Shown piece after piece: positions 17,283-24,534 of a stretch of DNA of 64,000 nucleotides. The position numbers and the translations under genes were made by a program. Each line of letters begins with the position of its first letter. The stretch's first letter is position 1. Under the pieces are notes generated by a model that worked only from the letters and a program-made list of their open reading frames with translations, was not told the DNA's origin and made no database searches. Source of the stretch: Nonomuraea gerenzanensis (GTDB taxonomy: Bacteria > Actinomycetota > Actinomycetes > Streptosporangiales > Streptosporangiaceae); the NCBI RefSeq assembly GCF_020215645.1, contig NZ_CP084058.1, forward strand, positions 930,001 to 994,000, written 5' to 3'.

Positions 17283-18443
17283 ATGTACTCCCCAGTGGCC
17301 ACGCCCGCCGAGGCACGGGTCGATCTGGCCGCCATCAGGCACAATGTCGCCCTGCTGAAGGAGCGGGCGGGCGGCGTGGAGGTCATGGGCGCGGTCAAGG
17401 CCGACGCCTACGGGCACGGGCTGGTGCCCACGTCCGAGGCGGTGCTGGAGGGCGGGGCGAGCCGGCTCGGCACGGCGTTCGTCAGGGAGGCGCTGGAGCT
17501 GCGCGCGGGGGGCGTCTCCGCGCCGATCCTGTCCTGGCTGATCACCCCGGGTGAGCCGCTCGACGAGGCGCTGGCCGCCGGCATCGAGCTGTCCGCCGCC
17601 GACGCGCGGCTGCTCGACGAGATCGCCGCCGCCGCCAGGCGCACGGGCCGCACCGCGCGGCTGCACCTGGAGGCCGACACCGGGATGAGCAGGGGCGGCT
17701 CGCCGCTCGCCGCCTGGCCCGGCCTGCTGGAGCGGGCACTGGCGCTGCGCGCCGAGGGCGTGCTCGAGATCGTCGGGCTGTGGTCCCACTTCGCCTGCGC
17801 CGACCTCCCCGGGCATCCGTCGATCGAGCGGCAGCTGGAGGCGTACGAAACGGCGCTGAAGCTGGCCGAGCAGGTCGGCGCGGCGGGCTCCGGCGTGATC
17901 AGGCACCTGGCCAACTCCGCCGCCGCGGTGACCCTGCCCGCCGCGCGCTTCGACCTGGTCAGGCCCGGCATCGCGATGTACGGCCTGAGCCCCATCCCCG
18001 AGCTGGGCGACTTCGGCCTCAGGCCGGCCATGACGCTGACGGCCCGGGTGGGTCTGGTCAAGCGCGTCACCGAGGGCTCAGGGGTCTCCTACGGGCACCT
18101 CTACACCACAGAGCGCGAGACCACGCTTGGTCTGGTTCCTCTCGGGTACGCGGACGGCGTACTGCGGCACGCGACGGGGCGGGCCGAGGTTCTGGCGGGC
18201 GGCCGTCGCCGGCTGATCGCCGGCCGGGTGTGCATGGACCAGTTCATGATCGACATGGGTGACGACCCGCTGTCGGCAGGCGACGAGGTCGTGCTGTTCG
18301 GGCCGGGTGACGGGGGCGAGCCGACCGCTCAGGAATGGGCGGATACCCTCGGCACGATCACGCATGAGATCGTGACGAGGATCGGTGCGCGCGTGCCGCG
18401 AGTCCACGTAAACGTGACCAAGGGCACTTCGCGGCGGGCATGA
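17283..18443 (+). CDS. alr: Alanine racemase
   Basis: 386 residues. It interconverts L- and D-alanine for peptidoglycan. The PLP lysine lies in VKADAYGHG (Lys39). The catalytic tyrosine lies in SYGHLYTTE and the C-terminal barrel has VCMDQFMIDMG. Length is normal. CACACT six bases before the ATG is a weak -10-like box. It is followed 20 nt later by the hydrolase and then tsaE, the same order as in several actinobacteria. Confidence 0.97.
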   Translation: MYSPVATPAEARVDLAAIRHNVALLKERAGGVEVMGAVKADAYGHGLVPTSEAVLEGGASRLGTAFVREALELRAGGVSAPILSWLITPGEPLDEALAAGIELSAADARLLDEIAAAARRTGRTARLHLEADTGMSRGGSPLAAWPGLLERALALRAEGVLEIVGLWSHFACADLPGHPSIERQLEAYETALKLAEQVGAAGSGVIRHLANSAAAVTLPAARFDLVRPGIAMYGLSPIPELGDFGLRPAMTLTARVGLVKRVTEGSGVSYGHLYTTERETTLGLVPLGYADGVLRHATGRAEVLAGGRRRLIAGRVCMDQFMIDMGDDPLSAGDEVVLFGPGDGGEPTAQEWADTLGTITHEIVTRIGARVPRVHVNVTKGTSRRA

Positions 18444-18462
18444 GCGGAGAAGGATCGGGGAC

Positions 18463-19515
18463 ATGACGACGACGACAACACGGCGCAGGGTCGGGATCGC
18501 CGGCGCGCTCGTCGGTGCGGCTTCCGCCGGTGTCGCGGCGGCGGCACTGGCCAAGCGCTACGCGGTCGGCCGGATCAGGCTGCGCCCCGACACCGAGGCG
18601 AGCGAGCCGTTCGGCGAGCTGCGGGGCAGGGAGCGCACGCTCGTCACCTCCGACGGCTACGCGCTGCACGTCGAGATCGACGGCCCCGAGGACGCGCCGC
18701 TGACCGTCGTGCTCTGCCACGGCTACTGCCTCAACCTGGAGTCGTGGCACTACCAGCGCAAGGACCTGCGGGAGAACTACCGGCTCGTGCTGTGGGATCA
18801 GCGCTCCCACGGCCGCTCCCAGCGGGCCGAGGCCGACGACTGCACGATCGACCGGCTGGGCGCCGACCTGGCCCAGGTGATCGAGGAGTTCGTGCCGGGC
18901 CCGTGCGTGCTGGTCGGCCACTCCATGGGCGGCATGACCATGATGGCGCTGGCCGACCGCCACCCCGAGCTGTTCGGCGACAAGATCCGCGCGGTGGCGC
19001 TCATCTCCACCTCGGCGGGCAAGCTGGCCGAGCTGACACTGGGCCTGCCGGCGATGTTCTCCAAGGTCGTGCACAAGGTGGCGCCCGGCACGGTGTCGAT
19101 GCTGGGCAAGCGCGGCACCTGGGTCGACCGCACCCGCCACGCGGGCAGCGACATCGCCTTCCTGATCACCCGCCTCATCGGCTTCGGCGACTCCCGGAAC
19201 GTCAGCCCCACCGTGGTCGACTTCGCCGAGTCGATGATCAGAGCGACCCCGACCGAGGTGGTCGCCAACTTCTACCCGGCTCTGATGAACCACGACAAGC
19301 TCTCCGCCCTCCACGTGCTCGACCCGGTGCCCACCGCGATCCTCGTCGGCGACCGCGACTGGCTGACGCCGCCCGACCACAGCAAGGCCATCGCCGCCGC
19401 GCTGCCGCAGGCGCAGCTGACCGAGGTGCCGGAGACCTCGCACCTGATCCAGCTGGAGCGGCCGGGGATCGTCAACGACACGCTGCGCGACCTGCTGAAG
19501 AGGGTGGAGATCTAG
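18463..19515 (+). CDS. Alpha/beta hydrolase, N-terminally anchored
   Basis: 350 residues with a GGAGAAGGA site upstream. A hydrophobic N-terminal segment (about residues 9-30) follows basic residues and predicts a membrane anchor or signal. The alpha/beta hydrolase core shows the oxyanion stretch LCHGYC, the nucleophile elbow GHSMGGM, the acid in VGDRDWLTP and the base in ETSHLIQLERP. The triad is intact, so it is an esterase-, lipase- or epoxide-hydrolase-like enzyme of unknown substrate. Its stop overlaps the tsaE start by one base. Confidence 0.88.
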   Translation: MTTTTTRRRVGIAGALVGAASAGVAAAALAKRYAVGRIRLRPDTEASEPFGELRGRERTLVTSDGYALHVEIDGPEDAPLTVVLCHGYCLNLESWHYQRKDLRENYRLVLWDQRSHGRSQRAEADDCTIDRLGADLAQVIEEFVPGPCVLVGHSMGGMTMMALADRHPELFGDKIRAVALISTSAGKLAELTLGLPAMFSKVVHKVAPGTVSMLGKRGTWVDRTRHAGSDIAFLITRLIGFGDSRNVSPTVVDFAESMIRATPTEVVANFYPALMNHDKLSALHVLDPVPTAILVGDRDWLTPPDHSKAIAAALPQAQLTEVPETSHLIQLERPGIVNDTLRDLLKRVEI

Positions 19516-19973
19516 TGCGGCTCGCCACTCCCGACGACATGCGGGCCTACGGCGCCCGCCTGGCCGCCCACCTGCGCCCCGGCGACCTGCTGGTGCTGTC
19601 GGGCCCGCTCGGGGCCGGCAAGACCACGCTGGTGCAGGGCATCGCCGAAGGGCTCAAGGTACGCGGCCCGATCACCTCGCCGACGTTCGTGATCGCCAGG
19701 GTGCACCCCTCGCTGCGCCAGGGGCCGCCGCTCGTGCACGTGGACGCGTACCGGCTCGGCGGCGACCTGGAGGTCGACGACCTCGATCTCGACGCCTCGC
19801 TGGAGGAGTCGGTCACCGTCGTCGAGTGGGGCGAGGGGCTGGTCGAGGGGCTGGCCGACGACCGGCTGGAGATCCACATCGACCGCGAGGCAGGCGACGA
19901 GGCCAGGCTCGTGACGCTGCGCGGGGTGGGCTCCAGGTGGGCCGACACGCCGTCTGATCCGCTACAAGACTGA
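19515..19973 (+). CDS. tsaE: tRNA t6A37 synthesis ATPase
   Basis: 152 residues from GTG at 19515, sharing one base with the hydrolase stop. TsaE is the ATPase that works with TsaB and TsaD to make N6-threonylcarbamoyladenosine in ANN-decoding tRNAs. The P-loop GPLGAGKTTLVQGIAEGL, the threonine in ITSPTFVIA, HVDAYRL and the Walker-B-like VVEWGEGL are diagnostic. Unusually, three genes of other function separate it from tsaB, rimI and tsaD. Confidence 0.95.
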   Translation: MRLATPDDMRAYGARLAAHLRPGDLLVLSGPLGAGKTTLVQGIAEGLKVRGPITSPTFVIARVHPSLRQGPPLVHVDAYRLGGDLEVDDLDLDASLEESVTVVEWGEGLVEGLADDRLEIHIDREAGDEARLVTLRGVGSRWADTPSDPLQD

Positions 19974-20006
19974 AACCTCCGTCAAAGGCCGGTAAAGCTG
20001 GCACCC

Positions 20007-20034
20007 TTGACGTACCAGGCCACCGACATAAAAC
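20007..20034 (+). promoter_or_regulatory. Predicted promoter of the lipoprotein-sortase pair
   Basis: TTGACG at 20007-20012 and TAAAAC at 20029-20034 are separated by 16 bases. Two small perfect hairpins (around 20056-20070 and 20086-20106) lie between this promoter and the gene start at 20127, so the mRNA leader is structured. Confidence 0.45.
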
Positions 20035-20126
20035 ATGATCGTTGGTGAGGGTTCGCCCAGATTTTCTGGGTATCAGGAGGGGCGACATCCACAGTTTTGG
20101 TGGATGCTTGGGTGTAAGACGGCGGA

Positions 20127-20855
20127 GTGGGGTGCGGGCCGGTGCTCAGGGTCAGTCGTGTCGCGTACGCGGGAGCCATCGTCATGGTCGGTCTGACCGG
20201 CTGCTCGGCCTCGGCCGAGACCCCACCGACAACACCCACCCCCACACTCACCGGCACCGGCTCCCCGACGAGCACCGTCACCACGACCGCGACGACGACC
20301 GCGACCACCACCACGACCAGCAGCCCGCGGCCCACCACGACCACGACGAGACAGACGATCTCGGTCCAGCTCAACCCCGACCGCGTCACCGCCGGTGAGA
20401 CCTCCAGGGTCTGGATCCTGGCCAACTGCCCCGTCCCGACCGGCGGCCCGGCGCACACCGGCACCGCCACGTCCAGGGCGTTCATCAACGGCGTCACGCT
20501 CAACCCGGTGCCCGCGGCCTCGATCAGCCCGTCCCCGACCACCGGCTCGCCGTGGGTGCGCGGCGAGGCGCAGGTCTCGGGAACGATCCGGCGCGGCAGC
20601 TACCGCGTGGACGTCAAGTGCGACGGCACCAACGACCTGGGCAGGGCCACGCTGCGCGTGGTCGCCGCCCCGACCGAGGAGCCCAGCCCCACCACCACCG
20701 TGCCCACCAGCGCGCCCAGGGCGGGCGGCGGCGGCACCTACGCGCAGGAAGCCGCCGAGGAGTCCTCGATCCCGTACGGCCCCGCCGGCGTGCTGATCGC
20801 GCTGGCCCTGGCCGGCGGCGTCGGCCTCGCGGTCAAGCGGCGCAACCGGGCATAG
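20127..20855 (+). CDS. Thr-rich surface lipoprotein with C-terminal membrane anchor
   Basis: Up to 242 residues. GTG at 20127 or at 20142 could be the start, with no clear ribosome binding site for either. The signal peptide ends in a lipobox (VGLTGC). A Thr/Pro-rich stalk follows (about residues 33-75), then a 90-residue beta-rich domain (ISVQLNPDRVTAGETSRVWILA) like extracellular immunoglobulin-type folds. A second Thr/Pro linker and a hydrophobic C-terminal helix ending in KRRNRA complete it. That tail resembles a cell-wall sorting signal but lacks LPxTG or LAxTG. The sortase gene begins four bases after the stop, so the two very likely work together. Confidence 0.7.
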   Translation: MGCGPVLRVSRVAYAGAIVMVGLTGCSASAETPPTTPTPTLTGTGSPTSTVTTTATTTATTTTTSSPRPTTTTTRQTISVQLNPDRVTAGETSRVWILANCPVPTGGPAHTGTATSRAFINGVTLNPVPAASISPSPTTGSPWVRGEAQVSGTIRRGSYRVDVKCDGTNDLGRATLRVVAAPTEEPSPTTTVPTSAPRAGGGGTYAQEAAEESSIPYGPAGVLIALALAGGVGLAVKRRNRA

Positions 20856-20859
20856 CGCC

Positions 20860-21402
20860 GTGGCCCGCCCAGGACGGGTGGTGCTCGCCGGGGCCATCAC
20901 CGGGCTGGTGCTGGTCGCGTTCGGCAGAGGCATGCAGACCGGCACCACCACGACGCCCGCCGCCGACGTCGTGCCCAAGAGCATCGACATCCCCTCGATC
21001 GACGTCGAGGCACCGCTGATGAAGCTCGACCTGCAGAAGAACGGCGAGGTCGAGCTGCCGCCGTACGAGAAGCCCAAGGTGGCCGGCTGGTACACCGGCA
21101 GTGCCGTGCCCGGCGAGAAGGGCGCCTCGGTGATCATCGGCCACGTCGACACCAAGACCGCGCCCGCCGTGTTCTACAAGCTCAGGCAGTTACGCAAGGG
21201 CGAGACCGTCAAGGTGGAGCGCAGCGACGGCAAGGTCGTGGAGTTCAAGGTCGACTCGATCGAGCAGGTGCACAAGGACAGCTTCCCCGCCCAGCGCGTC
21301 TACGTGGAGGACGGGCTCAAGCTGGTGACGTGCGGCGGCAAGTTCGACTACGCCAAGGGCGAGTACCTTGACAACGTCATCGTGTACGCCTCCCAGGTCT
21401 GA
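20860..21402 (+). CDS. Class F sortase
   Basis: 180 residues from GTG at 20860. An N-terminal hydrophobic anchor is followed by a short sortase domain. The catalytic His lies in IIGHVDTKTAPAVFYKLRQL (about His95) and the Cys in LVTCGGKFD (about Cys158). The position 12 residues after the Cys, where the family usually has the catalytic Arg (YRDN), is Leu (YLDN). Class F enzymes attach or process surface proteins in actinobacteria. The preceding Thr-rich lipoprotein is the obvious partner. It is spaced seven bases from the next gene. Confidence 0.88.
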   Translation: MARPGRVVLAGAITGLVLVAFGRGMQTGTTTTPAADVVPKSIDIPSIDVEAPLMKLDLQKNGEVELPPYEKPKVAGWYTGSAVPGEKGASVIIGHVDTKTAPAVFYKLRQLRKGETVKVERSDGKVVEFKVDSIEQVHKDSFPAQRVYVEDGLKLVTCGGKFDYAKGEYLDNVIVYASQV

Positions 21403-21408
21403 GAGCAG

Positions 21409-22338
21409 ATGAGCGACACCGCGAGCCCACCGGCCGCCGGCAGCCGGGTGCCCTGGCACGAGGTCCATCCGAAGGTGCGCGCCGCGGTCGAGGAGTTCCT
21501 CGGCGACCCCGTGGCCGAGGCCGTCACCCAGGACGGCGGCTTCTCTCCGGCCGCCGCCGTGCGCCTGCGCACGCGCAGCGGCAGGCGCGCCTTCGTCAAG
21601 GCGGTCGGCCCCGAGCCGAACCGCGAGAGCGTGCGCATCTACCGGTCCGAGCTGAGGATCGCCGCCGCGCTGCCCGAGTCCGTGCCCGCCCCCAGGCTGC
21701 TGACCGGCTTCGAGCTGGACGGCTGGGTGGCGCTGGTCTTCGAGGACGTCGAGGGCCGGCATCCGGCGATGCCCTGGCGGCGCGACGAGCTCGACCGGGT
21801 GCTCGCGGCGGTGGCGGAGCTGTCGGCGGCGCTCACCCCCGCCCCCGTCGACGCGCCGGCCATCGAGGAGGTGTTCGGCGACTCGTTCCAGGGCTGGCGC
21901 AGGCTGATCGAGGAGGACACCGGCGGGCTCGACCCGTGGATCCTGCGCCACCTCGCGGAGCTGGCAGAGCTGGAGTCGGGCTGGGCAGCGGCGGCGGCGG
22001 GCGACAGCCTGGTCCACGCCGACCTGCGGGCCGACAACATCCTGCTGACCGACGAGCGCGTCTACGTCGTCGACTGGCCATGGGCGTGCAAGGGGGCGGT
22101 CTGGTTCGACCGGGTCGGCCTGCTGCCGTCCGTCGGGATGCAGGGCGGGCCCGCGCCGCACGAGCTGTTCACCGACGACGATCCCGGCGTGACGGCGGTG
22201 GTCGCGGCCATGACCGGCTACTTCGTCCGGCAGTCCCGCCGGCCGGCGCCGCCGGGGCTGCCCACGCTCAGGGCGTTCCAGGGGGCGCAGGGCGTGGTGG
22301 CGCTCGACTGGCTGAAGCGGCGTACCGGCTGGGCCTGA
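21409..22338 (+). CDS. Aminoglycoside phosphotransferase-fold protein
   Basis: 309 residues. The kinase-like fold is recognised from the catalytic loop LVHADLRADNILLTD and the metal-binding Asp in VYVVDWPWACKG. The N-lobe lysine is probably in RAFVKAVG. The substrate is unknown, and such proteins in actinobacteria are often not resistance enzymes. It has a GAGAG site before the ATG and lies between the sortase and tsaB on the same strand. Confidence 0.8.
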   Translation: MSDTASPPAAGSRVPWHEVHPKVRAAVEEFLGDPVAEAVTQDGGFSPAAAVRLRTRSGRRAFVKAVGPEPNRESVRIYRSELRIAAALPESVPAPRLLTGFELDGWVALVFEDVEGRHPAMPWRRDELDRVLAAVAELSAALTPAPVDAPAIEEVFGDSFQGWRRLIEEDTGGLDPWILRHLAELAELESGWAAAAAGDSLVHADLRADNILLTDERVYVVDWPWACKGAVWFDRVGLLPSVGMQGGPAPHELFTDDDPGVTAVVAAMTGYFVRQSRRPAPPGLPTLRAFQGAQGVVALDWLKRRTGWA

Positions 22339-22380
22339 AGCGGCCGGGTGAGACCCGCGCGGCGGGTAGGCTAAACAGTC

Positions 22381-23028
22381 GTGCTGGTCCTGGCCTTTGA
22401 TACCGCGACGCCCGCCGTCACCGCCGCGCTCCACGACGGGGAGCGCGTGCTCGCCGAGTCGACCACGATCGACGCCCGGCGCCACGGTGAGCTGCTCGTG
22501 CCCACCGTCGAGGTCGTGCTGCGCGAGGCCGGCGTGCCGCTGCGCGCGGTGACGGCCATCGTGGCGGGCAGCGGCCCCGGCCCCTACACGGGGTTGCGCG
22601 TCGGGCTGATGACCGCGCAGGGGCTGTCCACGACGCTGGGCGTGCCGGCGTACGGCATCTGCACGCTCGACGCCGTCGCCTACGCCGCCGGGCTGTCCGA
22701 GCCCTTCGTCGCGGCCACCGACGCGCGCCGCAAGGAGGTCTTCTGGGCGCGGTACACCGATCACCGCACCCGCGCCGACGGGCCCTTCGTGGACCGCCCC
22801 GCCGACGTGCCCGTGGCGGGGCTGCCGGTCGTGGGCGCGGGCGCGCAGCTCTACTCCGACCTTCTGGGCGGCGGCCGCGACCTGCCGCTCTACCCGTACG
22901 CGGGCGCGCTGGCCGCGCTGGCGGCCGAGCGGCTCGCCGCAGGCGTCCAGCTCGACCCGCCCCGCCCGATCTACCTGCGCAGGCCCGACGCGGTGGTGCC
23001 GGGCGCGCCCAAGAGGGTGACGGCGTGA
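22381..23028 (+). CDS. tsaB: tRNA t6A37 synthesis partner protein
   Basis: 215 residues from GTG at 22381. TsaB is an ASKHA-fold protein that dimerises with TsaD. MLVLAFDTATPAVTAAL, RRHGELLVPTVEVVL, VAGSGPGPYTGLRVGLMTAQ and ATDARRKEVFWARY are diagnostic. TAGGCT lies eight bases upstream of the GTG and no ribosome binding site is visible, so it may start a leaderless message. It overlaps rimI by four bases. Confidence 0.95.
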   Translation: MLVLAFDTATPAVTAALHDGERVLAESTTIDARRHGELLVPTVEVVLREAGVPLRAVTAIVAGSGPGPYTGLRVGLMTAQGLSTTLGVPAYGICTLDAVAYAAGLSEPFVAATDARRKEVFWARYTDHRTRADGPFVDRPADVPVAGLPVVGAGAQLYSDLLGGGRDLPLYPYAGALAALAAERLAAGVQLDPPRPIYLRRPDAVVPGAPKRVTA

Positions 23029-23471
23029 AGCTGCGCCCGATGACCGAGGCCGATCTGCCCGCGGTCATGGCGATCGAGCGGGCCACGTTCCCGCTCGACG
23101 CGTGGAGCGAGGGCATGATGCGCGGCGAGCTGGCCGAGATGCCGCGCACCCGCCACTACGTGGTCGTCCTGGTCGACGACGAGATCGTGGCCTACGCCGG
23201 GCTGGCCGCCGCGGGCGACCAGGCCGACGTGCAGACCATCGCGGTGCTCGACAAGCACCAGGGCACCGGGCTCGGCGGCGCGATGCTGACCGAGCTGCTG
23301 GCCGAGGCGGCCCGCAGGGGCGCGCGGGAGATCTTCCTGGAGGTGCGCGCCGACAACCCGCGCGCGCAGGCGGTCTACCGGCATTTCGGGTTCGAGGAGA
23401 TCGGCACCCGCCGCCGCTACTACGACGACGGCACCGACGCGATCATGATGAGAAGGAAGCTAGGTGACTGA
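23025..23471 (+). CDS. rimI: Ribosomal-protein-alanine N-acetyltransferase
   Basis: 148 residues. GNAT fold with the acetyl-CoA loop [18 protein letters not shown] and the C-terminal [27 protein letters not shown] typical of RimI. It sits between tsaB and tsaD with overlaps of four and eight bases, the classical arrangement. RimI acetylates the N-terminus of S18 in E. coli; its actinobacterial substrates are less clear. Confidence 0.93.
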   Translation: MKLRPMTEADLPAVMAIERATFPLDAWSEGMMRGELAEMPRTRHYVVVLVDDEIVAYAGLAAAGDQADVQTIAVLDKHQGTGLGGAMLTELLAEAARRGAREIFLEVRADNPRAQAVYRHFGFEEIGTRRRYYDDGTDAIMMRRKLGD

Positions 23472-24495
23472 CGCACCCCTGGTCCTGGGCATCGAGACGT
23501 CCTGTGACGAGACCGGCATCGGCATCGTCAGGGGCCACACGCTGCTGGCCAACACGATCGCCTCGAGCATGGACGAGCACGCCAGGTTCGGCGGCGTGGT
23601 GCCCGAGGTCGCCTCGCGCGCCCACCTGGAGGCCATGACGCCGACCGTGGAGGCCGCGCTGGCCGCGGCCGGGCTGAGGTTCTCCGACATCGACGCCATC
23701 GCCGTGACGGCGGGCCCCGGGCTGGCGGGGGCGCTGCTGGTGGGGGTGGCGGCGGCCAAGTCGTACGCGCTCGGCCTGGGCGTCCCCCTCTACGGGGTCA
23801 ACCACCTGGCGGCGCACGTCGCCGTCGACCAGCTGGAACACGGGCCGCTGCCCAAGCCGTGCATCGCCCTGCTGGTCTCCGGCGGCCACTCCTCGCTGCT
23901 GCTCGTGCCCGACGTGGCCGAGGACGTGATCTCGCTGGGCTCCACCGTCGACGACGCGGCGGGGGAGGCCTTCGACAAGGTGGCCCGGGTGCTGGGCCTG
24001 CCGTTCCCCGGCGGCCCCTACATCGACAGGGCCGCCCGCGAGGGATCGGGATCGGCGATCGCCTTCCCGCGCGGCAAGCTCGACGACGGCACGCTCGACT
24101 TCTCCTTCTCCGGGCTCAAGACAGCCGTCGCGCGCTGGGTCGAGGCCCGCGAGACGGCCGGTGAGTCCGTCCACGTGCCCGACGTGGCCGCCTCCTTCCA
24201 GGAGGCCGTGGTGGACGTGCTGACGCGCAAGGCGCTGCAGGCCTGCCGCAAGTACGACGTGCACGACCTGCTGATCGGCGGTGGCGTGGCGGCCAACTCC
24301 CGGCTGCGGGCGCTGGCCCAGGAGCGGTGCGAGGCGGCCGGGGTGCGGCTGCGGGTGCCGAGGCCGGGGTTGTGCACCGACAACGGGGCCATGGTGGCCG
24401 CGCTCGGCTCCGATCTGGTGGCCGCCGGGGTGACGCCCTCGACGCTGGAGATCCCCGCCGACTCGTCGATGCCGATCACGACCGTGCACGTGTGA
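23464..24495 (+). CDS. tsaD: tRNA N6-adenosine threonylcarbamoyltransferase
   Basis: 343 residues from GTG at 23464. It transfers the threonylcarbamoyl group to A37 of ANN-decoding tRNAs. The metal-binding His pair lies in [16 protein letters not shown]-type ATP-binding blocks include [50 protein letters not shown] and [12 protein letters not shown]. Length is normal. The gene ends at a strong palindromic terminator shared with the convergent coiled-coil gene. Confidence 0.97.
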   Translation: MTDAPLVLGIETSCDETGIGIVRGHTLLANTIASSMDEHARFGGVVPEVASRAHLEAMTPTVEAALAAAGLRFSDIDAIAVTAGPGLAGALLVGVAAAKSYALGLGVPLYGVNHLAAHVAVDQLEHGPLPKPCIALLVSGGHSSLLLVPDVAEDVISLGSTVDDAAGEAFDKVARVLGLPFPGGPYIDRAAREGSGSAIAFPRGKLDDGTLDFSFSGLKTAVARWVEARETAGESVHVPDVAASFQEAVVDVLTRKALQACRKYDVHDLLIGGGVAANSRLRALAQERCEAAGVRLRVPRPGLCTDNGAMVAALGSDLVAAGVTPSTLEIPADSSMPITTVHV

Positions 24496-24498
24496 GGA

Positions 24499-24529
24499 CG
24501 CGCTCGCGGGTGCGGCACCCGCGAGCGCG
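24499..24529. terminator. Bidirectional terminator between tsaD and the coiled-coil gene
   Basis: A perfect 15-bp inverted repeat (24499-24513 with 24515-24529) has a one-base centre and lies between two convergent stop codons. There is no T-run; such T-less hairpins are common terminators in actinobacteria. Confidence 0.65.
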
Positions 24530-24534
24530 CCGGC

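Noticed and set aside
21409..22338. Aminoglycoside resistance gene
   Set aside because: Only the general phosphotransferase fold is visible. Genomic context and lack of family-specific motifs do not support a resistance call.
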